Below, in pieces: positions 8,575 to 17,869 of a stretch of 64,000 nucleotides of DNA. Under the pieces are notes generated by a model that was not told where the DNA came from, made no database searches, and saw nothing but the letters and a program-made list of their open reading frames with translations. Every line of letters starts with the position of its first letter. Within the stretch, counting starts at the first letter, position 1. This DNA is from an uncultured Pelagibacteraceae bacterium (lineage in GTDB: Bacteria > Pseudomonadota > Alphaproteobacteria > Pelagibacterales > Pelagibacteraceae), in contig CACMSB010000001.1 in the NCBI GenBank assembly GCA_902616245.1, forward strand, positions 372,001 through 436,000, given 5' to 3'. The position numbers and the translations under genes are program-made.

Positions 8575-11500
8575 TCAATTGCTTTTCTAGCTCCAGATCT
8601 ACTGCATCTATTCTCTTTGTATTTTTTGCTAGTGTTAAATACATAGTTGGCGTTACGTATAATGTAAAGAATGTAGAAATAATCATTCCACCAAAGATTG
8701 TTGATCCAACTGCTAATCTAGATGCCTCACCTGCGCCCGGACCTATGTTACCTACTATAAGAGGTAACATTGCAATCATGGTGCTTAATGAAGTCATTAT
8801 AATTGGTCTTATTCTTAATTTACAAGCTTCCATCAATGCTTCCTCAATTTTTGCGCCTGTTGTTCGAATTTGATTAGTATAGTCAACGATAAGAATACTA
8901 TTTTTAGTGGATATACCGATTAATATAATCAAGGCGATTTGTGAAAATATATTTATAGAACTATTTAGAAATAAAATGAATACAAGACCTCCAAAAACTG
9001 CAAGAGGCACAGTCAATATAATAATAAAAGGATGGACAAACGAATTAAAAGTAGCAGCCATGACTAAATATGCAGTTATTAATGCTAAAGCGAAAATAAG
9101 AAATATTTCGTTACTAGTCTCTTTTAGTTCTTCAGACTTACCTTTCCAAGTTATTTGATTTTGAGGAGCAACTCTCAACATTACTTCTTCTAAATATTTT
9201 ATAGCTTCAGACAATGTATATTCTTCAGATAAAGCTGCCGATATAGTTACTGCTCGTTGTCTATTATATCTAGGTAATGACTCAGCAGTTCCTTTCTCTT
9301 CAAATTCTACCAAACTTGAAACAGACACTAATTTTCCTGTAGTTTCAGATCTTACAAAAATCTTTGATAAGCCATCTTTATCTCTTCTATCCGCTAAATA
9401 CTGCTGAAGAATAATGGGGTATTCTCTTCCTTCTTTATTATATGTTGTAACCTTCTTTCCACCGTATAATGTTTCGAGAGTTCTACCAATATTTTCTATT
9501 GAAACTCCTAAATCATTTGCTCGATTTTTATTTGTGATTAATTTTACTTCAGGTTTATTTTTTGTGTAATCACTTTCAATTCTAAACATATTTCTATTTC
9601 TTCTTAGTTCTCTTAAAACTTGACTTTGAATTTGTTCTAACTCTTCATAACTTGTTCCATAAATCACCATTTGAACTGGTTTATTATAGGTAGAAACTCT
9701 TATAGATTGAGGTGATATAGGAAACGCAAACGTTTCAGGCACACTAACAACTTGTCCAATAGCTTCTCTTAAAACAACTTGTGTACTCTTTTCTCTATTT
9801 TTCCATTCATCTAAAAGTGCAATTATAATAAAGGTGTTATATGAAGTTGCGGACTTACCAAAACCAGGTACCCTCATAATTAATCTTTGGTAAGGGCTGT
9901 CTTCTGCTTGTAACAATTTTAATATTCTTCCCTCAATTATTTGAGCCTTTTCTTGTGTGTACTCGAATGAACTTCCTTCATCTGTAGAACCAATTATTAA
10001 ATAAGCCCCTCTGTCCTCTAATGGTATCAATTCTTTTTTAGTAAAGTTAAATAAATAAACTGAAGCTGCAATTAATATAATTATAAATATTGAAATTGTT
10101 TTTTGTTTATTAATCCAAAATTTTAAGGTGTCGGTATAAAATTCTGTAAAAGATTTAAATCCATTATTGAATTTTTTTACAAAAAAATTAATTTTTTCTT
10201 TTTTATTTAAAAACTTACTTCCTAACATTGGTGAAAGTGTTAAAGCCACAAATGAAGAAACAACTATTGAGAAAGATAGTGCTATTGCAGTTTCTTTAAA
10301 CAAGGTACCAGCTATACCCTCAATAAAAATTAAAGGTAAAAAAACCGCAACTAAAATTAAAGTTGTAGCTATTATCGCAAATGTTATTTGTCTTGAGCCT
10401 TTATAAGCAGCTACAAGCGATGTTTCTCCTTTTTCTATTCTTGTATAAATTGCATCTGTCATTATTACAGAATCATCAGTTATTATTCCAATTGCTAAAA
10501 TAAAACTTAGGAGGACAAATATATTTATAGAAAGATCAAATATATATAAACCTAAAAACGAACCAATTAAACTTACTGGTAAAGCTACAGCTGGCACAAT
10601 TACAGCTTTTAGGTTTCCTAAAAATAAGTAAATTATTACCACGACCAAAATGAAAGCAATAATTAAACTTTTATAAACTTCCTGTATTGCAGTTCCTACG
10701 TAAGTTGCTCTATTAAATGCTATTTCTAATTTTAAACCATCTGGTAAAGATTGATTTAAAACGTTTATTTTCTCTTTAATTTGATTTGAAAGTTCGACAG
10801 TTGATGCTCCGCTTTTTGCGTATATTCCAATCCCAACTGTTTTTAAATTAGCTGCATTTTTTCTTTGAGCTTTAAATAAAGTTTTCTCAGAAACTGGACC
10901 AAGCTCAACATTTGCAATATCAGAAAGGGTTGTGACTTTATCTTTGTTTTTCTTAAGAGGAAGCTGCTTAATTGTTTCAATGTTAGAGTAAGACTTATCA
11001 ATATTAAGAGTTAAATCTTTGTTACTAGCTTCCAAAGTTCCAGTGGGGATGTTTATATTTTCATTTCTTAATGCTCTCTCGACTTCCTGAATAGTAAGAT
11101 TATTGGCTGCTAACTTGATAGGATCTACCCAAACTCTTACACTTAGCTCTCTTAATCCACCGACTAAAATTCTACCAACATTTGGTACACTCGAAAAGGC
11201 ATCTATAAGATATCTTTCAGCATAGTCACCCAAATCTAAATCATTCCAAGTTGGTGACGATAGCGCAACCCACATTGTAGTTGTAAAACCTGCTGCTTGT
11301 TTCAAAATTTGAGGCGGGTTTGCTTGTTCTGGCAAATTGTCTGCAACTCTTGATACTCTTTCTCTTATGTCATTTGCTGCATCATCTAAATCTATATCTG
11401 TATTAAAATAAATATTTATTCTACTTCTTCCATTAAGCGAACTAGAATCAATGTTCTTAATTCCTTCCGCTCCTCCTATAACATCTTCTATTTTTTGTGT

Positions 11501-11692
11501 TATCTCTTCATCAACAATTTCAGCTGAAGCAGATTTATAATCGGTTTGTACCTGTACCACTGGAGGCTGAATACCATCTGGTAATTCCCTAACAGGTAAT
11601 TCCCAAAATACAAAAATTCCAAAAATAATTAGTATCATTGACATTACCCATGCAACGACAGGTCTTTTAATACTAACTTCAGTTATATACAT
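8564..11692 (-). CDS. RND family efflux transporter, inner-membrane pump subunit
   Basis: AcrB/MdtB-type proton-driven pump of 1042 residues. MYITEVSIKRPVVAWVMSMI is the standard N-terminal membrane entry. Twelve membrane segments and two large periplasmic loops follow the duplicated RND architecture. The TM4 motif GIITDDSVIMTDAI retains the paired Asp residues of the proton relay. The C-terminal half repeats the pattern (LIILIGISTKNSILIVDYTNQIR). It is encoded just after its adaptor (7-base gap). No outer-membrane TolC gene is in the window. The substrate cannot be read from sequence. Sequence style is nearer to multidrug (HAE1) than metal pumps. Confidence 0.92.
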   Translation of the reverse strand: MYITEVSIKRPVVAWVMSMILIIFGIFVFWELPVRELPDGIQPPVVQVQTDYKSASAEIVDEEITQKIEDVIGGAEGIKNIDSSSLNGRSRINIYFNTDIDLDDAANDIRERVSRVADNLPEQANPPQILKQAAGFTTTMWVALSSPTWNDLDLGDYAERYLIDAFSSVPNVGRILVGGLRELSVRVWVDPIKLAANNLTIQEVERALRNENINIPTGTLEASNKDLTLNIDKSYSNIETIKQLPLKKNKDKVTTLSDIANVELGPVSEKTLFKAQRKNAANLKTVGIGIYAKSGASTVELSNQIKEKINVLNQSLPDGLKLEIAFNRATYVGTAIQEVYKSLIIAFILVVVIIYLFLGNLKAVIVPAVALPVSLIGSFLGLYIFDLSINIFVLLSFILAIGIITDDSVIMTDAIYTRIEKGETSLVAAYKGSRQITFAIIATTLILVAVFLPLIFIEGIAGTLFKETAIALSFSIVVSSFVALTLSPMLGSKFLNKKEKINFFVKKFNNGFKSFTEFYTDTLKFWINKQKTISIFIIILIAASVYLFNFTKKELIPLEDRGAYLIIGSTDEGSSFEYTQEKAQIIEGRILKLLQAEDSPYQRLIMRVPGFGKSATSYNTFIIIALLDEWKNREKSTQVVLREAIGQVVSVPETFAFPISPQSIRVSTYNKPVQMVIYGTSYEELEQIQSQVLRELRRNRNMFRIESDYTKNKPEVKLITNKNRANDLGVSIENIGRTLETLYGGKKVTTYNKEGREYPIILQQYLADRRDKDGLSKIFVRSETTGKLVSVSSLVEFEEKGTAESLPRYNRQRAVTISAALSEEYTLSEAIKYLEEVMLRVAPQNQITWKGKSEELKETSNEIFLIFALALITAYLVMAATFNSFVHPFIIILTVPLAVFGGLVFILFLNSSINIFSQIALIILIGISTKNSILIVDYTNQIRTTGAKIEEALMEACKLRIRPIIMTSLSTMIAMLPLIVGNIGPGAGEASRLAVGSTIFGGMIISTFFTLYVTPTMYLTLAKNTKRIDAVDLELEKQLIKK

Positions 11693-11699
11693 GTATTAA

Positions 11700-12716
11700 T
11701 TATTTTTTATTTTCTTGTTTTTCAGAGTCAGATTTTTTAAATATATTTAATTTTTGTAACCACGCAAACATACCATTCTTGTTTTCTTTAGTATCTTTTT
11801 TCTTTTTTCCACCCCAACTAGATTTATTTTGATTAGCTACTTTAGCACCCTTTTCTATAGGTCTTATTATTAAATTTGGTCTGACTTTTTTTGTACCCTC
11901 AGCAACAACTTTGTCACCAACTTTTAGACCATTTAAAACTTCAACAAAACCCAGGTATCTATCGCCGATATCAATATTTGTTTTTAATACTTTATTTTTT
12001 TCGTCAACTTTATAGATAAATATATTATCACCTTCCACTATTGTGCTGGTATCAGGGATACTTAAGCTTTCTCTTGTATCATATTTTATTGAAATTTCTA
12101 AAAATGAGCCAGGCAAAATTTCACCAGATGTATTGTCCATTTTTATTCTTGTTGGTAATGATCTAGTATCCTCACTAATTCGACTAGCTAACGAGTCAAC
12201 TTGACCTTTATATGTTTTATCTTTGTATCCAGAAGATTTTATATTAACAGGTAAACCAACCTTAATAAATGGTACAAACATTTCAGGTATATCTACATCA
12301 CAATAGATAATACTGGTATTTTCTAGATTAACTAAGATTGAAGATTTTGAAACTTCGATGTCTTCTGAAAATTCTCTTTTTCCAATTGTTCCATCAAACT
12401 GAGCAGTAATTTTTCTATTTTTAAGTTCTGCAATTACATCACCTTTTTTTACTTTTTGATTAAAGTTGATAGGTTTAAGTATTTCATACTTTTCAATTTT
12501 ATAGGATTGTGTTTTAAATGGTCTTGCTGTTCCGTATGTGCTTATTAAATTTTCAAAAACTCTATTTTCAGCTGCGGTAACAATTATTCCTGGAGGTGGT
12601 CTTTTACTAAATTTCTTCTTAAAATGATTTCCAATCATTGTTCTACCAACAATCACTGTAGCTATAATTAAAAAGAAAATTATTATTATGCTTGTAATTT
12701 TTGTTGATCTTTTCAT
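11700..12716 (-). CDS. RND efflux periplasmic adaptor (membrane fusion protein)
   Basis: Adaptor of 338 residues with an N-terminal membrane anchor (about 7-27). A split lipoyl-like domain follows (KVKKGDVIAELKNRKITAQFDGTIGKREFSEDIEVSKSS). Then comes a beta-barrel region (IKSSGYKDKTYKGQVDSLASRI) and a membrane-proximal domain (GFVEVLNGLKVGDKVVAEGTKKVRPN). The hairpin between lipoyl halves seems very short or missing. The tail is Lys-rich (KSSWGGKKKKDTKENK, then EKQENKK). It links the pump to an outer-membrane channel. It is first in an operon with the RND pump and lies three bases after the sulfurtransferase gene. Confidence 0.9.
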   Translation of the reverse strand: MKRSTKITSIIIIFFLIIATVIVGRTMIGNHFKKKFSKRPPPGIIVTAAENRVFENLISTYGTARPFKTQSYKIEKYEILKPINFNQKVKKGDVIAELKNRKITAQFDGTIGKREFSEDIEVSKSSILVNLENTSIIYCDVDIPEMFVPFIKVGLPVNIKSSGYKDKTYKGQVDSLASRISEDTRSLPTRIKMDNTSGEILPGSFLEISIKYDTRESLSIPDTSTIVEGDNIFIYKVDEKNKVLKTNIDIGDRYLGFVEVLNGLKVGDKVVAEGTKKVRPNLIIRPIEKGAKVANQNKSSWGGKKKKDTKENKNGMFAWLQKLNIFKKSDSEKQENKK

Positions 12717-12719
12717 ATT

Positions 12720-13532
12720 TTATATTTTACCATATTCAGCCCATGAACCATCATAAATGACTGGAAGATACTTATTATTTACTTGAGAATATGCAAGTGC
12801 CAAAACACATGCTGTGATGCCAGAACCGCACGAAAACACTACATTTACTGGTTCATTTAAAGATAAATCTTTAAAATAAGAAGAAATTTCAGATTTACTT
12901 TTAAAAGTAAAATCGTCATTGATAAGGGTGTTAAACGGTAAGCAAATTGAATTAGGTATTGAACCACTTCTTACATTTTTTCTTGGGTCTGGAGTTGTGC
13001 CATTAAAACGATCTTTGCTTCTCGCATCAATTAAATCAAATTTTTTTTTAATTATATTTTGGTCAATCTGATCTTTGCTCTTAACCATTCCATTATTTTC
13101 TTTTGCTTTATAACTAGTTGTTTGAATAATTATATTATTAGCAGAAGTTATTCTTTTTTCTTTTTTCCATTTATAAAAACCTCCATCTAAAATATGTACT
13201 TTCTTTTTATCATGGCCAAAGTAAATTAAATTAAACCACACTCTACAAGCACTTAAAACATCAGAATTATCATAAATCACAATTTCGTCTTCGTTAGATA
13301 TGCCCATAGATGATAGTATATTTTCCCACGAACTAATGTCCGTTAACATATGTGGTAAGTCGGTTGATTTATTACAATTTTTATCGATATCAAAAAAAAT
13401 TGCATTTGGTATATGCTCTTTATTAAATTCTTCTTTACCACTTCTATTTGTTGTAGGCATATGCCAAGAGCCGTCAATTATTTTTACATTTGAGAGATTT
13501 TTTTCTAGCCACTCAGTTGATATAAGTGACAT
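12720..13532 (-). CDS. sseA: 3-mercaptopyruvate/thiosulfate sulfurtransferase
   Basis: Tandem rhodanese protein of 270 residues. The N-terminal, catalytically inactive rhodanese repeat spans about 1-140 (SLISTEWLEKNLSNVKIIDGSW, HILDGGFYKWK). The C-terminal repeat has the active-site loop VFSCGSGITACVLAL. CGSG(I/V)TA is the form typical of mercaptopyruvate sulfurtransferases rather than thiosulfate sulfurtransferases. It transfers sulfane sulfur to thiol acceptors or cyanide. Its start overlaps msrA by one base, which places both in a minus-strand unit with the RND pump genes. Confidence 0.9.
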   Translation of the reverse strand: MSLISTEWLEKNLSNVKIIDGSWHMPTTNRSGKEEFNKEHIPNAIFFDIDKNCNKSTDLPHMLTDISSWENILSSMGISNEDEIVIYDNSDVLSACRVWFNLIYFGHDKKKVHILDGGFYKWKKEKRITSANNIIIQTTSYKAKENNGMVKSKDQIDQNIIKKKFDLIDARSKDRFNGTTPDPRKNVRSGSIPNSICLPFNTLINDDFTFKSKSEISSYFKDLSLNEPVNVVFSCGSGITACVLALAYSQVNNKYLPVIYDGSWAEYGKI

Positions 13533-13978
13533 TAGAAACTTTTTTCCAAATATTTCTGATGATAATCTTCGGCTTTGTTATAATTTTTTGATTTTGATAT
13601 TTTGGTGACGATTTTACCCTTAAATTTTTCATTAATTTCTTTCAATACTTTGTTAGCGATTTTATTTTGATTTTCATCATGAACAAATATTTCACTTCTA
13701 TACTGAGTACCTACATCTGGACCTTGCCGGTTTAAAGTAGTTGGATCATGAAATTCAAAAAAGTTTCTTATTATTTCCTCATAAGAAATTTTAGTATTGT
13801 CAAATTCAACTTTAACTACTTCTGCATGATTGGTGTCACCATAACATACTTCTTTATAAGATGTCTTCTCAGTATTACCTCCACAATATCCAACCTCTGT
13901 ATTTATTACTCCATCTAACTTGCTAAATTTTATTTCGGGTCCCCAAAAACATCCAAGTGCTAAAGTTGCTATTTCCAT
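13532..13978 (-). CDS. msrA: Peptide-methionine (S)-S-oxide reductase MsrA
   Basis: Repairs methionine-S-sulfoxide in proteins and free methionine, using thioredoxin. The catalytic motif ALGCFWGPEIKFSKLDGV is at the N-terminus (Cys9), followed by EVGYCGGN, NHAEVVKVEFD and QGPDVGTQYRSEIF. At 148 residues it is a compact form. It has a second Cys in GYCGG and CYGD, but lacks a Cys-rich C-terminal tail with the usual recycling cysteines, since it ends at EDYHQKYLEKSF. It leads a tight minus-strand unit and lies 34 bases from the divergent EamA gene. Confidence 0.94.
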   Translation of the reverse strand: MEIATLALGCFWGPEIKFSKLDGVINTEVGYCGGNTEKTSYKEVCYGDTNHAEVVKVEFDNTKISYEEIIRNFFEFHDPTTLNRQGPDVGTQYRSEIFVHDENQNKIANKVLKEINEKFKGKIVTKISKSKNYNKAEDYHQKYLEKSF

Positions 13979-14012
13979 TGCTAAAAATTTTAATTAATCT
14001 AAAGTTATTATC

Positions 14013-14894
14013 ATGCTTTCCAAAAATCAATTAGGCTTTTTTTACATGTTTTTATCAATATGTGCCTTTTCATTTATGGATGTAATAGTCAAGTGGTCAT
14101 CAGATTATCCAATTGGACAGGTAATGTTCTTTAGAGGTCTATTTGGTATTTTGCCAATAATTTTTTTAGTTCCTAAGACAAGATTTAGAGATTTTTACAA
14201 AACAAATAGACCAGGATTACATTTAATTAGATGTTGTTCAGGACTTATAGCTTTAGCTGCAATATTTTTAGCACTAAGAAACCTACCACTTGCAACAGTG
14301 ACAAGTATTTCATTCGCTGCACCTATATTTACAACTTTGCTATCAATATTTTTACTAAGTGAGAAAGTAGGAGTATATAGATGGGCCGCAGTATTTGTTG
14401 GTTTTATTGGTGTTTTGGTAATTACCCAACCAGGATTTTCTAGCTTAAATATTTATTATTTATTTCCAATAATCTTTTGTATTGGAATGTCTTACGTTGC
14501 AATTACAATTAGAAAACTTTCATCCACAGAACCAGTCTGGTTGATCTCATTCTTTTTTTCTTTTGCAATTACAATTGTTGGAGTTTTATCAATACCATTT
14601 GGGTGGATCATGCCAACTTTCAATGATTTCTTACTATTATGTACAATTGGCTTGTTGGGAGGAACAGCTAATTTATTGTTAAGTCAATCATATAAATTAT
14701 CCGAGGTTTCTCTAGTTACACCTCTTAAATATTTAGGATTAATATTTGCAATATCTTTTGGATATTTTATTTGGGATGAAATTCCCACAATTAAAACATT
14801 GATGGGTGCTTCACTGGTAATAATATCCTCAATCATTATATTTCGAAGAGAAATATATTTAAATAAACAAGTAACGGTAAGTAGAAATGAGTAA
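14013..14894 (+). CDS. EamA/DMT-superfamily transporter
   Basis: Inner-membrane transporter of 293 residues with about ten hydrophobic segments arranged as two EamA repeats. The first opens with GFFYMFLSICAFSFMDVIVK. The typical helix-3 to helix-4 pattern is LRNLPLATVTSISFAAPIFT. The second repeat starts near YYLFPIIFCIGMSYVAI, and its equivalent helix is SEVSLVTPLKYLGLIFAISFGY. DMT members of this type export or import metabolites such as amino acids, sugars or SAM. The substrate is not inferable. It overlaps the glycosylase gene by eight bases, so the two are probably co-transcribed. Confidence 0.88.
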   Translation: MLSKNQLGFFYMFLSICAFSFMDVIVKWSSDYPIGQVMFFRGLFGILPIIFLVPKTRFRDFYKTNRPGLHLIRCCSGLIALAAIFLALRNLPLATVTSISFAAPIFTTLLSIFLLSEKVGVYRWAAVFVGFIGVLVITQPGFSSLNIYYLFPIIFCIGMSYVAITIRKLSSTEPVWLISFFFSFAITIVGVLSIPFGWIMPTFNDFLLLCTIGLLGGTANLLLSQSYKLSEVSLVTPLKYLGLIFAISFGYFIWDEIPTIKTLMGASLVIISSIIIFRREIYLNKQVTVSRNE

Positions 14895-15513
14895 GGCACC
14901 GACATATTGGAAAAAAGCTAGAACATATCTTTCAAAAAAAGATAGTATAATGAGATCATTGATTAAAAAATATAAAGATAATAATTTAACTACTAGAAAA
15001 GATGTCTTTTATTCTTTATGCAAAAGTATAATAGGACAACAAATAAGTGTTGCTGCTGCAGACTCTGTCTTCAAAAAATTTGAATTGGCATGTAAAAAAA
15101 AAATTAATCCAAAAATTGTTTCAAAGCTTAAAACATCACAACTTAAAAAATGCGGTCTTAGTCGTCAAAAAATAAGGGGTATCTTGGAAATGTCTCAAAA
15201 ATTTAAAGATAAAAGTTTTAATCCAAGATTAATTTCGAAAATGAGCGATGAAGAAGCAATTATATACCTATCAACTTTAAGACAAATTGGAAGATGGTCA
15301 GCAGAGATGATTTTGTTATTTACTTATAATAGGTCTAATATCTGGCCAGTTCAGGATATTGGGTTATTAAGAGCAATATCAAACAACTATAAAAAAAAAT
15401 ATTTTCCACCTGAAATTTTTGTAAAAAAGCTTCAAAAAAGATTTTCTCCATACTGCTCTGTTGCCACTTGGTATTTGTGGCGTTCAATTGATGACGATAC
15501 TATTCAGTATTAG
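14887..15513 (+). CDS. DNA-3-methyladenine glycosylase II family protein (AlkA-like)
   Basis: Base-excision repair glycosylase of the HhH-GPD superfamily, 208 residues. DVFYSLCKSIIGQQISVAAADSVFKKF matches the substrate-pocket helices. The helix-hairpin-helix spans about LRQIGRWSAEMILLFTYNRSNIWPVQDIGLLRAI, in which the Asp of PVQD is the expected catalytic residue. There is no Cys cluster, so it is not an iron-sulfur EndoIII or MutY. It lacks the N-terminal domain of E. coli AlkA, as short AlkA-like enzymes do. Likely substrates are alkylated purines. It converges on a DUF1330 gene with a 14-base overlap. Confidence 0.87.
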   Translation: MSKAPTYWKKARTYLSKKDSIMRSLIKKYKDNNLTTRKDVFYSLCKSIIGQQISVAAADSVFKKFELACKKKINPKIVSKLKTSQLKKCGLSRQKIRGILEMSQKFKDKSFNPRLISKMSDEEAIIYLSTLRQIGRWSAEMILLFTYNRSNIWPVQDIGLLRAISNNYKKKYFPPEIFVKKLQKRFSPYCSVATWYLWRSIDDDTIQY

Positions 15514-15796
15514 CACCCTCCACAATAAACATATGTCTTTTTGTAGTTTGTTCTGCATAAGACCAAGCTTTTAAATATTCTTCTGAGTCATGACAAGATA
15601 TGGCCATGTCATAACTGGGAAACACCCAAATGACGGTCCTTAATATTTTGTCACCACTATAATATTTTAGTTTGCCTCCTCTAACTACACGAGTACCACC
15701 AAATTTTTTTATAACTGGTATTGCATTTTCACCATATTTTTTTAGGTTATCTTGGTCTAAAATCTCTGTATACAAACTCACCCAATATGCCTTCAT
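15500..15796 (-). CDS. DUF1330 family protein (copy 2 of a tandem pair)
   Basis: Protein of 98 residues of the DUF1330 dimeric alpha-beta barrel family. KAYWVSLYTEILDQDNLKKYGENAIPVIKKFGGTRVVRG is the typical opening, and the Ser-Glu-Glu-Tyr motif appears in CHDSEEYLKAWSYAEQTTKR. It is about the same length as its upstream neighbour and clearly paralogous to it (MKxYWxxxYxEIxDxxxxKKY, DSEEYxxAxxY). Function is unknown for the family. Related folds include small monooxygenases. It lies 18 bases after its paralogue and probably shares its transcript. There is a modest ribosome site (AAGGGGC) ahead of the ATG. Confidence 0.85.
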   Translation of the reverse strand: MKAYWVSLYTEILDQDNLKKYGENAIPVIKKFGGTRVVRGGKLKYYSGDKILRTVIWVFPSYDMAISCHDSEEYLKAWSYAEQTTKRHMFIVEGANTE

Positions 15797-15814
15797 ATTT
15801 GCCCCTTTTCTAAG

Positions 15815-16105
15815 TTATTCCATTCCTTCAAATATCATATGTTCTCTAATTACATTATCTTTAAGATATGTTCTTGCCTCAACATATTCTTCAGAATCGT
15901 AGCATTTTTTAGCAGTTTCCACGTCTGGGAACTCTGCAAGTGCTATTCTAACCATTTCTCTACCCTCAAGTGCAATGTTATTAGCACTTCGAGCTAAAAT
16001 TTTTCCAGAATGTTTAAATACAGCTTCCTTTGCTTTATCTGCATATTTTTTCATTCTTTCAGGGTCTTTAATTTCACTGTAAGTTGCAATCCAGTAACCT
16101 TTCAT
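15815..16105 (-). CDS. DUF1330 family protein (copy 1 of a tandem pair)
   Basis: Protein of 96 residues with the DUF1330 pattern: GYWIATYSEIKDPERMKKYADKAKEAVFKHSGKILARS, then VRIALAEFPDVETAKKCYDSEEYVEARTYL. A strong Shine-Dalgarno (AAGGAGAA) precedes the ATG. It has no signal peptide, so it is cytoplasmic. No enzyme activity is established for the family. The alpha-beta barrel fold suggests binding of a small organic molecule. It is the first gene of a two-gene minus-strand unit and is divergent from the phosphoribosyltransferase gene, 27 bases away. Confidence 0.87.
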   Translation of the reverse strand: MKGYWIATYSEIKDPERMKKYADKAKEAVFKHSGKILARSANNIALEGREMVRIALAEFPDVETAKKCYDSEEYVEARTYLKDNVIREHMIFEGME

Positions 16106-16132
16106 AATTCTCCTTTTTAATTTTTTTTTTTT

Positions 16133-16669
16133 ATGTTACCAAATTTTATGGCAGAAAAATTAATAATCAATTATGAAGATTATAAATTAGCAGTTGAAAA
16201 GTTAGCTCTTACAATTGAAAAAAATTACAAACCATCTGTTTTAGTCGGAATAATGAGGGGTGCAGCACCTATAATTGATATGCTATCGAGAATATTTAAA
16301 TTGCCCACTGCTTATGTTGTTATTCAAAGTTATTCTGGAGAAACTGTAGAAAATAAACAGGGCGAACTTATCTTTGCAAGAGACATAAGCTCAATAGCTA
16401 AAAATGAAGACTTTAAAAATGTTTTATTAGTTGATGATTTATCCGATACTGGACTTACATTAAATGAAAGCATTAAATGGTTAAAAAATTATGCTCCAGT
16501 GAAAAACCATATTCAAGAAATAAAAACAGCTTGTCTTTGGAAAAAAAAATCCTCTTCTTTTACTCCAGATTTTTGTCCAATTTTACTAGATGGAGATCCT
16601 TGGATAGTTCAACCTTCAGAATATTATGATGAAATAGATATTAATGGTCTAAAGAAAAAACATTCATAA
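16133..16669 (+). CDS. Purine phosphoribosyltransferase (hypoxanthine/xanthine-guanine type)
   Basis: PRTase-fold enzyme of 178 residues, expected to join PRPP to a purine base for salvage. The PRPP-binding motif is NVLLVDDLSDTGLTLNESI. VLVGIMRGAAPIIDML is the upstream phosphate-binding loop, and DPWIVQPSEYYDE resembles the base-binding end of XGPRT/HPRT proteins. The first ATG is used. A second in-frame ATG at 16148 (MAEKLIINYEDYK) matches family starts equally well. It converges on the ABC importer operon and shares a terminator with it. Because that importer is of the purine/nucleoside type, import and salvage fit together. Confidence 0.82.
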   Translation: MLPNFMAEKLIINYEDYKLAVEKLALTIEKNYKPSVLVGIMRGAAPIIDMLSRIFKLPTAYVVIQSYSGETVENKQGELIFARDISSIAKNEDFKNVLLVDDLSDTGLTLNESIKWLKNYAPVKNHIQEIKTACLWKKKSSSFTPDFCPILLDGDPWIVQPSEYYDEIDINGLKKKHS

Positions 16670-16670
16670 A

Positions 16671-16701
16671 AAAAAGGCCAACTATACAAGTTGGCCTTTT
16701 T
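16671..16701. terminator. Bidirectional intrinsic terminator
   Basis: Perfect 12-base inverted repeat AAAAAGGCCAAC (16671-16682) and GTTGGCCTTTTT (16690-16701) around a 7-base loop. It has a GGCCAAC core and A/T runs on both sides, so it can end transcription of both the phosphoribosyltransferase (+) and the BMP gene (-). Confidence 0.9.
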
Positions 16702-16716
16702 AATTTTTTTTAAAAA

Positions 16717-17781
16717 TTATTTTGGAATATCTCCTTCAACACCTTTTACATAAACACTCATTCCAGCTAACATTCCATCATCAGCAACTTTCCCTTCTGC
16801 AACTAATATATTACCTTTTTGATCATATATAGGACCTGTGAACGAATGAACTTTTCCTGATGCTAGATCTTTTTGAAGCTGCTCTACTTCTTTAACTAAG
16901 TCAGCACCCATTGCAGAGTTATATGGTCCCATAGCCACCATACCTTCCTTTAATCCATGCCATGTGTCTTGTTGATTCCATGTGCCGTCTCTTGCAGCAA
17001 TAGCTCTTTCAACATAATATGGTGCCCAATCATCAATAATTGAAGTCAAAATTGATTTAGGAGCAAATCTCTGCATGTCACTTGCTTGACCAAATGACCA
17101 TACACCTGCTTTCTCCGCTGTTTGAACTGGTGCTGTACTATCTGTATGTTGCATAATTACATCTGCACCTTGATCGATTAAAGCTTGCGCTGCTTCAGCT
17201 TCTTTACCTGGATCGTACCAAGTAAACACCCATACAATCTTAGTTTTAATATTCGGATTGACCTTTTGTGCAGCAAGAGTCATTGCGTTAATTCCTCTTA
17301 TTACTTCAGGAATTGGAAAAGATGCAATATAGCCAATCGTGTTAGTTTTAGTCATTTTTCCAGCAATATGGCCTAAAAGAGTTCTTCCTTCATAAAATCT
17401 TGCAGAATAAGTAGAAACATTTGAGTGTTCTCTCTTATAACCTGTTGCGTGTTCAAATTTTACATTTGGAAAATCTTTTGCAACTTTGTTAGTTGGATCC
17501 ATATATCCAAAACTAGTTGTAAAAATTAAGTCGTGGCCAGATTGAGCCAGTTGTCTTATTACTCTTTCTGCATCAGCACCTTCTGGAACACTTTCAACAA
17601 ATGTTGTTTTTATTCCAGCTGCCTCTACAGCGTTTCTACCTTCGTGATGTTGAAATGTCCATCCATGGTCACCAGTTGGACCAACATAGACAAAACCAAC
17701 TTTAAAATCCGCATTTGAGTTTACACTAAACCCAAGTAGAAAAATTGCAGAAATTAAATATCTAAAAAAGTTTTTATACAT
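16717..17781 (-). CDS. BMP-family ABC transporter substrate-binding protein (purine/nucleoside)
   Basis: Periplasmic binding protein of the basic-membrane-protein (PnrA/Med) family, whose members bind purine nucleosides or bases. I start it at ATG 17781 (354 residues). MYKNFFRYLISAIFLLGFSVNSNA is a clean signal peptide, and GAGGGGA lies just upstream as ribosome site. The in-frame ATG at 17829 would put 16 charged residues before the signal. There is no lipobox Cys. The core starts KVGFVYVGPTGDHGWTFQHHEGR, then FTTSFGYMDPTNKVAKDFPNVKFEHATG and GADVIMQHTDST. It is the last gene of the importer operon, as in many alphaproteobacteria, with an 88-base gap that could allow separate high-level translation. 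Confidence 0.9.
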   Translation of the reverse strand: MYKNFFRYLISAIFLLGFSVNSNADFKVGFVYVGPTGDHGWTFQHHEGRNAVEAAGIKTTFVESVPEGADAERVIRQLAQSGHDLIFTTSFGYMDPTNKVAKDFPNVKFEHATGYKREHSNVSTYSARFYEGRTLLGHIAGKMTKTNTIGYIASFPIPEVIRGINAMTLAAQKVNPNIKTKIVWVFTWYDPGKEAEAAQALIDQGADVIMQHTDSTAPVQTAEKAGVWSFGQASDMQRFAPKSILTSIIDDWAPYYVERAIAARDGTWNQQDTWHGLKEGMVAMGPYNSAMGADLVKEVEQLQKDLASGKVHSFTGPIYDQKGNILVAEGKVADDGMLAGMSVYVKGVEGDIPK

Positions 17782-17869
17782 TTTGAATTTCCCCTCTAAA
17801 TTTTTTTTGTGAAGCTTTAAGTTAATCAAAATTCAAAAAAAAAAAATAATTATTTTCGAATAGCTAACA

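Noticed and set aside
17782..17829. Upstream ATG for the BMP binding protein
   Set aside because: It would add 16 charged residues before a clean signal peptide; a GAGGGGA ribosome site directs the 17781 start.
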